From the NCBI GenBank assembly GCA_030151005.1, contig JASLES010000504.1, positions 1 to 9,056 of the forward strand: 9,056 nt of DNA. Reading direction: 5' to 3'. The notes beneath the pieces were generated by a model. The model made no database searches. It worked only from the letters and a program-made list of their open reading frames with translations, and was not told where the DNA came from. The position numbers and the translations under genes are program-made. The stretch is from Silvimonas sp. Lineage in GTDB: Bacteria; Pseudomonadota; Gammaproteobacteria; Burkholderiales; Chitinibacteraceae. Positions 1 to 6,960 of this stretch are shown here, piece by piece (position 1 is the first letter of the stretch; every line of letters starts with the position of its first letter).

Positions 1-152
1 CGTTTGGGCATGGTGCTTTCCAGGTCAATATTCTGACGGCTGTCCGCCATCAGGTGATGCGGCGTGAATGACCAGGCCAGCACGGGGCCGGTCGCGATCA
101 ACACTGCCAGCAAGACCGGGCGCCATTGCAAAGTGGGCAAAGCCAGCGTCAT
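1..152 (-). CDS. epsI: EpsI, exosortase-associated protein, N-terminal part (cut by window edge)
   Basis: Only the first 50 codons are present; the gene runs off the left edge. The protein starts MTLALPTLQWRPVLL, with a single hydrophobic segment at about residues 12-27, then a hydrophilic, periplasm-facing stretch ending DLESTMPK at the edge. EpsI-family proteins are encoded beside exosortases and have this plan of one N-terminal membrane anchor followed by an extracytoplasmic domain; their biochemical role is not settled. The ATG at 152-150 overlaps the xrtB stop TGA at 151-149 in an ATGA junction, so the two are probably translationally coupled. A strong Shine-Dalgarno AAGGAG at 164-159, six bases before the ATG, supports the start. 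The call rests mainly on position after xrtB, the N-terminal anchor and the DLE..MP segment typical of the family start; most of the domain is not visible. Confidence 0.8.
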   Translation of the reverse strand, partial: MTLALPTLQWRPVLLAVLIATGPVLAWSFTPHHLMADSRQNIDLESTMPK

Positions 153-1027
153 TGCAGACTCCTTTTGGGTGCGTGACGTCCCAGCCGCATCAGGATTTCA
201 CCGAGGATGCCGACTAACACCAGCGCCACCACAAACACGGTCAGCCCGGCCGCCGTGTGCATAAAGCCCTGGCCTGCGGCATCACCGCGGTAATAGGTCA
301 GCAGCACCAGCGCCATCACGCGAATGACGTTGGCCACAAAGGCAATGGGCAGCAACGCCAGGATAATGATCACGCGCTGCCACCAGTACGGCGGCTGGGT
401 GATATGCACAAACAGAAAACCCAGGGCTGACAGACTGAACATGGAGTTCAGCCCCGAACATGCATCTGCCACCAGTAACTGGTACTGGCCGATATTGAGC
501 ACCACCCCGTTGCGGGCAATCGGGTAACCAGCCCAATACAACACGGCCTCTGCCACATGCGACACCGACTCTTTCAGGCCAGAGGTGATGGCGTCCACCA
601 CCGGGCCGGGCAAAGGCAGCAAATACAGCATGAAAAACAGCGGAAACCACATCAGCCGCACTGCAGCCCAACCCTTTTCCAGCAGTAGCCAGCCGGCCAC
701 CAACACAATGAAGGAGCCGGTTTCCAGGAAGTAAATCCCTTGGGAGCGGCCCAGGCCGTAGCTCAAGGCAAATACCAGCAAAGCCGCCCAACCCACCGCA
801 GCCGAGCGCGCTGGTAAAGCGGCCAGCGCGCCGCGTTTGCGCCAGAAGAGCCACAACACCAACAGCAAAATGATCGGGCCATGCTCCTGATCTGGCGTCG
901 CCCACAGCGTGTTGACCAGGGTGTACAGCGTGGGCAGCAACGCGCAGGCAAACGCCAGCACAGCCAGACGGCGTCCGTTGAACAGACCGGGCAGAGCAAA
1001 TTGTGGAGTAACCGGAATGCGATCCAT
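149..1027 (-). CDS. xrtB: Exosortase B (XrtB), membrane protein-sorting transpeptidase
   Basis: This is a 292-residue polytopic inner-membrane protein with about eight hydrophobic segments. Exosortases are thought to cut C-terminal sorting tails (PEP-CTERM type) of exported proteins in association with EPS assembly. The proposed catalytic triad is all present: Cys190 in DACSGLNS, Arg236 in NVIRV and His257 in QGFMHTAAG. The early EHGP motif (residues 48-51) and the LLPLPGPV segment (136-143) are also typical. The N-terminal region continues with RLGR near the C-terminus as a positive cytoplasmic tail. The ATG at 1027 lies 30 bases after the epsG stop, with only a weak AAGG-type ribosome site. 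The stop overlaps the epsI start (ATGA). Its place between epsG and epsI marks it as the EPS-linked B type rather than the A type. No sorted substrate gene is visible in this window. Confidence 0.95.
   Translation of the reverse strand: MDRIPVTPQFALPGLFNGRRLAVLAFACALLPTLYTLVNTLWATPDQEHGPIILLLVLWLFWRKRGALAALPARSAAVGWAALLVFALSYGLGRSQGIYFLETGSFIVLVAGWLLLEKGWAAVRLMWFPLFFMLYLLPLPGPVVDAITSGLKESVSHVAEAVLYWAGYPIARNGVVLNIGQYQLLVADACSGLNSMFSLSALGFLFVHITQPPYWWQRVIIILALLPIAFVANVIRVMALVLLTYYRGDAAGQGFMHTAAGLTVFVVALVLVGILGEILMRLGRHAPKRSLQ
159..164 (-). promoter_or_regulatory. Strong ribosome binding site of epsI
   Basis: AAGGAG on the minus strand, six bases upstream of the epsI ATG and inside the last codons of xrtB. 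It fixes the epsI start at 152 and shows that epsI can recruit ribosomes itself as well as through the ATGA overlap. Confidence 0.75.
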
Positions 1028-1057
1028 AAGGGCGGGCCTTTTTACCAGGTTCCGGAC

Positions 1058-1918
1058 TTAGTTGAGCATGACCACGCCGAGCACCGTGGCGCCGGTGACC
1101 AGCAATTCATCACGCAGCTGCAACATGGCGCGCACCGAAGACTTGTGCCGGCGCGCCACCAGTACGGCGGCACCTGCACGTGCCGCCAGCAACTGCACGT
1201 CAGCGCCATCTGTCAGGGGCGGACTATCGATAATGATCACGTCGTTATGCGGGCGGGCTTCTTGCAAGAGGCCGCGAAAAGCTTGCCGGCTCAAGAGTTC
1301 CTGCGGGTTGGGCGGCACCGTGCCGGAGGTCAGCACAGACAGATCGCCCAACTGGCCCAGATGCTGGATACAGTCGTTGCCCGAGCGCCCGGCCAGAATG
1401 TCGGCCAGCCCATGCCCGGTACCCAGGCGGAACAGCTTTTGCAGATTGGGCGAGCGCAGATTGGCATCAATCAGCAAGGTGCGTTCGCCCAGTTGGGCAA
1501 ACACCACCGCCAGATTTGCCGCCACCCAGCTGGAGGCAGACTCGTCATCCACACTGGCCACCACAAAACAGCGCTCGGCCACGGCGTCTTCCCGCAGCAC
1601 CAACTGGCTACGCAGATTACGCAGCTGCTCCACCTCACGGGAGAACGGCTTGTAGGCGGCCACCAACGAGGCGTCGTAAGCGCCATCCCGGGCGTCAAGC
1701 CAGGAGTAATCAAACTGGCGGGCAACGGCGCGGCGAATATCTTCGTCGGTCACATGCCCCAGCTTGATGGCGGCCTCGCCAAAGCGCATACCGGTTTCCA
1801 TCTGCACTTCGGTAATCTGGTCCACCTGCGCCTGGGTCAGCTTGCCGTCACCCAGCAAAATCTGCCCGATCCGCGCGGACTGGTCCGCGGCCTCGGCAAC
1901 AATCAGTTCATTTTTCAT
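1058..1918 (-). CDS. epsG: EpsG, BY-kinase-type chain-length protein with degenerate ATP site and MshEN-like N-terminus
   Basis: This 286-residue protein would sit at the cytoplasmic face with EpsF, where relatives act as tyrosine-autokinases tuning polysaccharide length. Residues 16-68 hold two copies of R-[IF]-G-x(6)-G-x-[LV]-T ending in Gln: R16-Q39 and R45-Q68, with a 5-residue spacer. This resembles the c-di-GMP-binding MshEN domain. Residues 113-286 form a MinD/BY-kinase fold: VAANLAVVFAQLGERTLLID (132-151), Walker B VIIID (227-231) then SPPLTDGAD. The P-loop region (about 122-131) reads SVDDESASSW, lacking all glycines and the catalytic Lys/Arg; Walker A' reads IDANLR where IDADLR is usual. 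No C-terminal Tyr cluster exists (end GVVMLN). Kinase activity is therefore doubtful. The ATG at 1918 overlaps the epsF stop (ATGA), with GGAG seven bases upstream. Family assignment is firm; the loss of activity is inferred. Confidence 0.92.
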   Translation of the reverse strand: MKNELIVAEAADQSARIGQILLGDGKLTQAQVDQITEVQMETGMRFGEAAIKLGHVTDEDIRRAVARQFDYSWLDARDGAYDASLVAAYKPFSREVEQLRNLRSQLVLREDAVAERCFVVASVDDESASSWVAANLAVVFAQLGERTLLIDANLRSPNLQKLFRLGTGHGLADILAGRSGNDCIQHLGQLGDLSVLTSGTVPPNPQELLSRQAFRGLLQEARPHNDVIIIDSPPLTDGADVQLLAARAGAAVLVARRHKSSVRAMLQLRDELLVTGATVLGVVMLN

Positions 1919-3315
1919 GAGCCGGCTCCGTGATTCAGCGTGAGTTTGGCTGTACCGCGCTGGGGCAAGAGTGCAACCTTGCCGTGCTTGGTGTTGATGG
2001 TGGCAAGCACCGGCAGATTGAGCAGCAGTTCAACATCGACCACAGAACGCAGGCGGCGGTTAGAGAGTTCAACCACGACGGCGAGCGCTGCACCGAACAA
2101 CAGCCCCAGAATGATGCCCAGCGGAATCATGATTTCCGGACGCGGGAAGGATGGGCCCAGCGGTTCTGGTGCAGATTTGAGCATGCCGGTATCGCCACGC
2201 GTTACACGCGCCTGCAAGGAGGTTTCGGTCTGCCGGCGCAGGGCGGTATCAAAGGCGTTCTGGGCACTTTCTACTTCACGCTCCAGAATCTGCGACTGCG
2301 CACGCTGCGTCTTCATTTGCAGCAGTTTTTCACGCTGCGCTTCCATTTCTTTTTGCTGACCGGCAAAGCGCGCACTGGCGTTGCTGGCACCGTTGGACAA
2401 ACCCTGGCTGTAGGTCGACATGGCTTGCGCCAGTTGGGCCTTGGCTTCGTTCAACTCTGCCAGCGCCTGTTGGTAGGCCGGATTGTTGCTGCCTTCCTTG
2501 GCGGCCAGTTCCTTGAACTTGGCTTCCAGTTGGGCCACCTGCCCTTTCAGGTTCTGCACCAGCGGGTTGTTGATCACATCCGGTTGGTTACTGGTACCGC
2601 GAGCCCGCGACTGTGCTTCCAGCGCCAGCGCCTGGGCAGCCACCATCTGGGTAGACAGCTCAGTCAGGCGTTGTGATTCGACGTCCAGTTTTTCGTCTGT
2701 GGCGACAATCCCGTTCTTTTGCTGGAATACCGCCAGTTTTTGCTGCGCTGTCGCCAGGTTAGCCTGCAAGGTCTTGAGCTGGGACTGGAAGAACGCATTG
2801 TTCTGTTGCTCTGTGCCCGAATGCAGGTCCGTCACCATTTGCACATACGCAGCAGCAAAGGCATTGGCCATCATTGAAGAGAACTTGGGATCGGGCGAGG
2901 TGTATTTGATGGTGATGATGTTGCCATCCCGCGCTACCGTGGCTTTCACATCATGCAGCAAGCGATCGGCCAGCCAGTCATCCAGCGTGCCTTTGCCTTG
3001 CGTGGCATCGATGTAGCTTTGCTGCACGGCTTTGTCGTCACCCAGCTTGAGCGTGTGGATCACCTTGATGGCCGTGTTATGGCTTTCAATGATCTTGGCC
3101 TGGGTCGACAAATAACCTGGCGCGCTGGTTTCGCTATCAGTCTGACCACTGACCGGATCGACCGACCCAACATCAATGGTCAGGATGGCTTCGGCCGCGT
3201 AGCGGGGCGGGAAGAACATCACCACAGCCACCATCATGGCCACCATCACAAAGAGCACCAGCAGCACCAGCCGCTTGCGCGCTTTGAGAATCTGTAAAAG
3301 TTGTCCGATTGTCAT
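1915..3315 (-). CDS. epsF: EpsF, Wzz-type chain-length determinant / polysaccharide co-polymerase
   Basis: The protein has 466 residues from the ATG at 3315. It belongs to the Wzz-like copolymerase group that sets polymer length and links the polymerase to export. Visible layout: a short cytoplasmic N-terminus MTIGQLLQILKARKR, membrane helix 1 at about 16-35, then the Wzz head (YAAEAILTIDVGSVDPVSGQ) and a long Ala/Gln/Glu-rich coiled-coil region at about 160-370. A Pro-rich PEPLGPSFPRPE segment precedes helix 2 at about 396-415 (IPLGIILGLLFGAALAVVVE). The cytoplasmic tail is about 50 residues and has no kinase domain, as expected when the kinase-like partner is separate (epsG). A GTG at 3330 directly after the epsE stop would add five residues. 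I prefer the ATG because GGAGA lies five bases before it and the family begins with MT.x.QLL.IL.AR. The stop overlaps the epsG start. Confidence 0.93.
   Translation of the reverse strand: MTIGQLLQILKARKRLVLLVLFVMVAMMVAVVMFFPPRYAAEAILTIDVGSVDPVSGQTDSETSAPGYLSTQAKIIESHNTAIKVIHTLKLGDDKAVQQSYIDATQGKGTLDDWLADRLLHDVKATVARDGNIITIKYTSPDPKFSSMMANAFAAAYVQMVTDLHSGTEQQNNAFFQSQLKTLQANLATAQQKLAVFQQKNGIVATDEKLDVESQRLTELSTQMVAAQALALEAQSRARGTSNQPDVINNPLVQNLKGQVAQLEAKFKELAAKEGSNNPAYQQALAELNEAKAQLAQAMSTYSQGLSNGASNASARFAGQQKEMEAQREKLLQMKTQRAQSQILEREVESAQNAFDTALRRQTETSLQARVTRGDTGMLKSAPEPLGPSFPRPEIMIPLGIILGLLFGAALAVVVELSNRRLRSVVDVELLLNLPVLATINTKHGKVALLPQRGTAKLTLNHGAGS
1919..1928 (-). promoter_or_regulatory. Ten-base palindrome covering the epsG ribosome binding site
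   Basis: GAGCCGGCTC is a perfect palindrome directly upstream of the epsG ATG and within the last codons of epsF. It overlaps the Shine-Dalgarno GGAG. In the mRNA it could fold as a short GAG/CTC stem or pair between transcripts and partly hide the site, which would favour translation of epsG only by ribosomes finishing epsF. The short stem makes this weak. Confidence 0.3.
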
Positions 3316-3330
3316 CGCTCTCTCCGACAC

Positions 3331-4119
3331 TCAGAAGATGCTTTCAGGCACGAAAACAACGTCGTTTTCCTGCAGATGGTCATCCGGCTTGGCATCCATA
3401 CGGGTGACTTTGCCGTCTGCGCTGGTCCGCGTGACCACAAGGCTGGAGTGCGATGCCCGCGTGGTATAACCACCGGCCAGCGACAGTGCCTGCATCACCG
3501 ACATGTTCTGTTCCAGCCGGAAACCACCGGCGCGGTTCACGTCGCCATAGACGTACACCATGGCCATACGCGGCACGTAGATGACGTCGCCATTTTTCAG
3601 CTTGGTGTCCAGCGCCGCAGCGCCATCCCCACCCGATACCAGGCGCGGCAGCAGGATTTCGGTACGCTGGTTATCCCGCACGAGGAAAATGCGATCGCCC
3701 CCGTTGACGGAAACCCCGCCCGCCAGGGCCAGCAAATCCACCACGTTAATGGAAGAATCCAGCGGGAATCGACCGGGGTGATTGACCTCGCCCACCACGG
3801 AAACCATCTGGCTTTTGTATTGGGAAACCAGAATATTGACGTTTGGTTTCTTGATGAAATCACCATCCACCAGTTTTTTGGCAATCAGCGCTTCCGCTTC
3901 AGAAAAGGTTTTACCTTTAACGGAAACCGTACCAATCATGGGATAAGTAATGGTGCCTTCCTGGCTGACCTGAATTTCTTTTTCCAGTTCAGGATGGTCA
4001 TAAACGGAAATCTTTAATACATCACCAGTACCCAGGCGATATTCGCCCGAATCGGCCGCTTTGGCCTGCATTGCAATAGCCAGCATGCAGAGTACAAATA
4101 GTGTTATCAGTGTTTTCAT
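3331..4119 (-). CDS. epsE: EpsE, Wza-like polysaccharide export protein
   Basis: A 262-residue exported protein. The first 21 residues form a Sec signal (MKTLITLFVL then an AMQAKA cleavage end). The polysaccharide export (Poly_export) domain follows at about 25-100, with YRLGTGDVLKISVYDHPEL and the GTITYPMIGTV signature. Two SLBB-type beta-grasp repeats follow: VSVVGEVNHPGRFPL (106-120) and VYVYGDVNRAGGFRL (188-202), each leading into a LALAGG / LSLAGG segment. Family members multimerise to form the periplasmic and outer-membrane conduit for EPS. There is a Cys at position 11, but no lipobox around it, so this is predicted as a non-lipidated periplasmic protein, shorter than the C-terminally helical Wza. 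The ATG at 4119 overlaps the epsD stop in an ATGA junction, and the stop lies directly before epsF. Confidence 0.95.
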   Translation of the reverse strand: MKTLITLFVLCMLAIAMQAKAADSGEYRLGTGDVLKISVYDHPELEKEIQVSQEGTITYPMIGTVSVKGKTFSEAEALIAKKLVDGDFIKKPNVNILVSQYKSQMVSVVGEVNHPGRFPLDSSINVVDLLALAGGVSVNGGDRIFLVRDNQRTEILLPRLVSGGDGAAALDTKLKNGDVIYVPRMAMVYVYGDVNRAGGFRLEQNMSVMQALSLAGGYTTRASHSSLVVTRTSADGKVTRMDAKPDDHLQENDVVFVPESIF

Positions 4120-5021
4120 TTAAGACCCATCCCTGATTTGATATGGTCGTTGTCATTTGCCGGTGTTTCTTTTTCGGCAGCCGGAGCGGCCTGCGGTGCA
4201 GCTGCAAATTGCTGCACGTATTCCACTTTTGCCGCTTTCTTCAAAGTATCAATTTTCTGTTCGGCCAGTTTTTGCGCGCGTTCCTGCTGCAAATAAGCCT
4301 GAATGGCGGGGGTTGCCTCTTTCAAGGCAACCGGGGCCGGCTGCATGCTCTCAACCAGCACCAGCATGGCCTGATCTTGCTGCACCACAATGGCGACATC
4401 ACCCGTCTTGAGCGGTGTGACCACCTGCAACAGTTGCTGCGGCATTTTTTCCGGGGCAGCCCGTTCCTGCGCTTCCTTGAAAACAATACCGGCACCCTGC
4501 AAGGTGGTTCGCATGTCTTGCGCGGTGTGCACTGAGTCGAGCTGCTTTTTCACCGCATCAGTCAGCGATTTATTGGGCAACACATACGAGTCAAGCGTAT
4601 ACAGATTGCGCTTTTCAAAGAGTTCCGGCCTGCTGCTATAGAACTTCTCTACGTCGGCATCGGTCACCGGCTGCGGCGTGCCAACCTCTTTGGACAGCAT
4701 GGCCTGAGCCAGAATCTGCCGGCGGGAGAACTCGATGCTGGACAGCACACGCGGGTCACGGTCCAGCTTGGCCTCAACCGCTTTTTGCACCAGCACGTCT
4801 TGTGTCACGAGGTTTTCCAGCATGCGTTGCCGCGTCTGGTCATCCACCGTTTTTTGCGAAGCCAGCAAATAATTAAGCTGGTTAACGGTGATTTCATCCC
4901 CATTGACACGGGCAAGCACCTGGCTGGGCGGTGCATTGGCCTGCGTATCATTTTTGCACCCCGACAATGCGGCCGTTACCGCCAATGCCAGGATAAAACT
5001 GAAACCAAACTGCTGCACCAT
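4116..5021 (-). CDS. epsD: EpsD, lipoprotein of the peptidyl-prolyl isomerase (SurA/PpiC-like) type
   Basis: The protein has 301 residues from the ATG at 5021. It starts MVQQFGFSFILALAVTAAL and has the lipobox LSGC, with lipidated Cys22. Lys follows the Cys, so no inner-membrane retention Asp is present. Residues 35-130 are a SurA-N-like helical chaperone region (VNGDEITVNQL; RQRMLENLVTQDVLV). Residues about 130-240 match the weak rotamase-like part of EpsD, but the invariant PpiC motifs are poor, so isomerase activity is not certain. The C-terminus (about 275-301) is Ala/Pro/Glu-rich. Its likely job is folding or holding of export components such as EpsE. The reading frame is open for 34 more codons upstream into epsB, but the lipoprotein signal and a GGGGGA ribosome site just before 5021 decide the start. 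It lies 35 bases after epsB and its stop overlaps epsE. Confidence 0.9.
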   Translation of the reverse strand: MVQQFGFSFILALAVTAALSGCKNDTQANAPPSQVLARVNGDEITVNQLNYLLASQKTVDDQTRQRMLENLVTQDVLVQKAVEAKLDRDPRVLSSIEFSRRQILAQAMLSKEVGTPQPVTDADVEKFYSSRPELFEKRNLYTLDSYVLPNKSLTDAVKKQLDSVHTAQDMRTTLQGAGIVFKEAQERAAPEKMPQQLLQVVTPLKTGDVAIVVQQDQAMLVLVESMQPAPVALKEATPAIQAYLQQERAQKLAEQKIDTLKKAAKVEYVQQFAAAPQAAPAAEKETPANDNDHIKSGMGLK

Positions 5022-5056
5022 AAATCCCCCATTGATCCTTCTGTCAAATCCGTTTT

Positions 5057-6592
5057 TCAATACGCATTTTTGTCGCGGATAATCATCATGACGGTTGCCA
5101 GAATGATTTTGATATCCAGCCACAAAGACCAGTTACGCAAATAATCCAGATCGTATTCAATCCGTTTCTGCATTTTGTCCAGCGTTTCTGTTTCGCCCCG
5201 ATAACCATTAACTTGCGCCCAGCCCGTAATACCGGGCTTGACCTTATAGCGCATCATGTAACCCTTGATCAGCTTGCGGTACATCTCGTTATGCGCATTG
5301 GCGTGCGGGCGCGGCCCGACAATGCTCATTTTTCCTTCCAGCACATTAATAAATTGCGGCAATTCATCCAGAGATGTGCGGCGCAAAAAACCACCAATCG
5401 GTGTCAGGCGCGGATCATTGCGGGTGGCCTGAGTGACCGTACCGGCATTTTCTGAATGCACTTTCATGGAACGGAATTTGTAAACCGTAATACGTTCGCC
5501 ATCGGCGCCATAACGTTGCTGGGTAAATAACACCGGCCCTTTGGACGTCAGCTTGACGGCAATGGCCACGGCCAGCATCACCGGCCAGATCAGCAACAGG
5601 ATCAACGTCGCCAGCACAATGTCGGAGAACCGCTTGGCCAGACCACGTAACCCCAGGAACGGGCTTTCGCATACCGCCACCACCGGCATGCCGGCAGCAA
5701 GTTCAAATCGTGCCTGGATCAGGTCAAAGACCGAGAAATCCAGCACAAAGAAAATAGACACCGTGCTGTCGTGCATTTCATCAAGCATCTGCATGACGCG
5801 CGGCTGCTTGGTCATTGGCAACGAGATATACAGTTCATGCACGTCGTTACTGCGGATAAACTCCGGCAGCCGATCCAGCCCGCCCAGCAACTCTTCTTCA
5901 CGCACGCCTTCCAGCCGATCCAGGCCGCGGTCATCAAAAAAGCCCAGGAACGTCATGTTCTGCAACGCGCTGTGCTGCATGCGTCGTGCCAATGCGCGGC
6001 CCATCTTGTTGGCGCCAATCACCACCACCTTGCGGGTTGCCGATTGCGAGCGCGAACGCCCTTCCTTGAACAGGAAGCCCACGCGGATCAGCCAGTGGGT
6101 GGCAACAAGGCTAACCGGGGCCAGCAGCATCCAGGACAACACAAAGTTTTCGTCGTAATACACGGACCAGTGTGTGGCCCAGCCAATCATGATGACCAGC
6201 GCGCAAATCAGCGCCCAGCCCGTGGCAAAGCGCGCCATGCCCAGTAACGGACGGGAGTACCCCGGCACAAACAGGAAGGTTCCTTCCAGAATCAGCGCCG
6301 ACAGCAAAAAGGCGATCACGGCCAGGATGATGATGTAGCCGTCGTAGGCCAGATCAAATGCCCGAGCCAGCACCAGCAACGTTGCAACCACCATGACCGG
6401 GTCAATCACCAACTTGAACAAGCTGGCAATAGGAGCGGCTTTGGAAAACTCTTCAAACCGGTCGTTGAGCATACCCACGGCCGGGGCATCGGATTCCCGT
6501 GCTGAAAAATGCAGCAGATTGCCACCGCCGCCATGTGTGAGCGGTTGAGCCATTTGCTCCACATTGGGGCTGCGATTAATGAGTCTTTCCAT
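5057..6592 (-). CDS. epsB: EpsB, undecaprenyl-phosphate glucose phosphotransferase
   Basis: An inner-membrane initiating sugar-phosphate transferase of 511 residues, normal for the WbaP/WcaJ group. It moves a hexose-1-phosphate (probably glucose) from a UDP-sugar to undecaprenyl phosphate, the first step of the EPS repeat unit. Layout: a variable cytoplasmic start, four membrane helices at about 62-78, 86-108, 120-138 and 148-170, then a Rossmann-like domain with VVVIGANKMGRALA (189-202) and a bacterial sugar-transferase domain from about 318. The latter has KRFSDI (320-325), KGPVLFTQQRYG, YKFRSMK, TSLDELPQF with the catalytic Asp409/Glu410, VGPRPH (425-430) and PGITGWAQVNGYRG (453-466), ending DKNAY. 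The ATG at 6592 is chosen because GGAG lies nine bases upstream. The frame is open back to a GTG at 6718. It begins the tight epsB-epsI block. Confidence 0.95.
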   Translation of the reverse strand: MERLINRSPNVEQMAQPLTHGGGGNLLHFSARESDAPAVGMLNDRFEEFSKAAPIASLFKLVIDPVMVVATLLVLARAFDLAYDGYIIILAVIAFLLSALILEGTFLFVPGYSRPLLGMARFATGWALICALVIMIGWATHWSVYYDENFVLSWMLLAPVSLVATHWLIRVGFLFKEGRSRSQSATRKVVVIGANKMGRALARRMQHSALQNMTFLGFFDDRGLDRLEGVREEELLGGLDRLPEFIRSNDVHELYISLPMTKQPRVMQMLDEMHDSTVSIFFVLDFSVFDLIQARFELAAGMPVVAVCESPFLGLRGLAKRFSDIVLATLILLLIWPVMLAVAIAVKLTSKGPVLFTQQRYGADGERITVYKFRSMKVHSENAGTVTQATRNDPRLTPIGGFLRRTSLDELPQFINVLEGKMSIVGPRPHANAHNEMYRKLIKGYMMRYKVKPGITGWAQVNGYRGETETLDKMQKRIEYDLDYLRNWSLWLDIKIILATVMMIIRDKNAY

Positions 6593-6863
6593 GGCGTCAA
6601 CTCCGTGTCCAGAGGGTTTGAACCAGTCCGCATTACTTACGCAAAACAGAAGCAATGCCAGCAAATGCTGATAGATCCCGAATACCAGTGTGTGCGGGCC
6701 CATTTCTGGGCCAGCCACGTCGCATCCATCGCTACGGTGTTCAAACCGTCACCATGCAAGCGGGTCGTTGTCATTGCTGGTCACAAAACCCCGAAGAATC
6801 AGGCTTTCAAGGGCACGCCCGTCTTCAGGACAATCCGTTGTGCAACGCAACAAGAAACTTCCA
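6593..6863 (-). other. Long hairpin-rich 5' leader of epsB (non-coding spacer)
   Basis: No gene is supported here. On the minus strand the DNA contains several short inverted repeats. These are ACGGT/ACCGT with a six-base loop at 6734-6749, GGCCCA/TGGGCC around a GAAA tetraloop at 6697-6712, and a GGGC/GCCC pair further upstream. If transcription starts near 6863 this is about 270 bases of leader. The epsB frame stays open from 6718, so an N-terminal extension cannot be excluded, but it is unlike the family and has no ribosome site. No known riboswitch class was recognised. Confidence 0.4.
6697..6712 (-). promoter_or_regulatory. Hairpin with GAAA tetraloop in the epsB leader
   Basis: On the minus strand GGCCCA-GAAA-TGGGCC forms a perfect six-pair stem closed by a GNRA-type loop, a shape common in structured RNAs. 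There is no following T-run, so it is not an intrinsic terminator. It lies about 105 bases before the epsB start. Confidence 0.4.
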
Positions 6864-6869
6864 GAAAGC

Positions 6870-6898
6870 TTTTTACATCTGATAAACACAAAACACAA
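6870..6898 (-). promoter_or_regulatory. Possible weak sigma-70 promoter of epsB
   Basis: On the minus strand TTGTGT (6898-6893) and TAAAAA (6875-6870) lie 17 bases apart in AT-rich DNA. The boxes match consensus only partly (about 3/6 and 4/6). Position upstream of the epsB block and spacing support it; similarity to consensus is low. Confidence 0.25.
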
Positions 6899-6914
6899 GT
6901 GATTTACTTTCTAC

Positions 6915-6939
6915 GGTTGTTAGAATATTCCTTACAACC
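6915..6939. repeat. Operator-like dyad between epsL and epsB
   Basis: Six-base arms GGTTGT and ACAACC flank a 13-base centre that itself contains the palindrome GAATATTC (6923-6930). It lies 22 bases downstream of the epsL stop and about 60 bases upstream of the possible epsB start of transcription, a usual place for an activator or repressor site. No T-run follows the stem on either strand, so a terminator is unlikely. The binding protein is unknown. Confidence 0.4.
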
Positions 6940-6960
6940 TTAAAGGTGACTTAAGCTATC

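Noticed and set aside
1031..1045. Small AAGG/CCTT hairpin with T-run on the plus strand between epsG and xrtB
   Set aside because: No plus-strand gene precedes it and the stem is only four pairs; it is likely chance.
881..1933. 350-codon plus-strand open frame opposite epsG and xrtB
   Set aside because: It is a shadow of the GC-rich minus-strand genes, rich in His, Gln and Gly; the minus-strand products have clear family motifs.
6509..6943. 144-codon plus-strand open frame across the epsB start and spacer
   Set aside because: It is antisense to epsB for its first part, has no ribosome site, an irregular composition and no recognisable domain.
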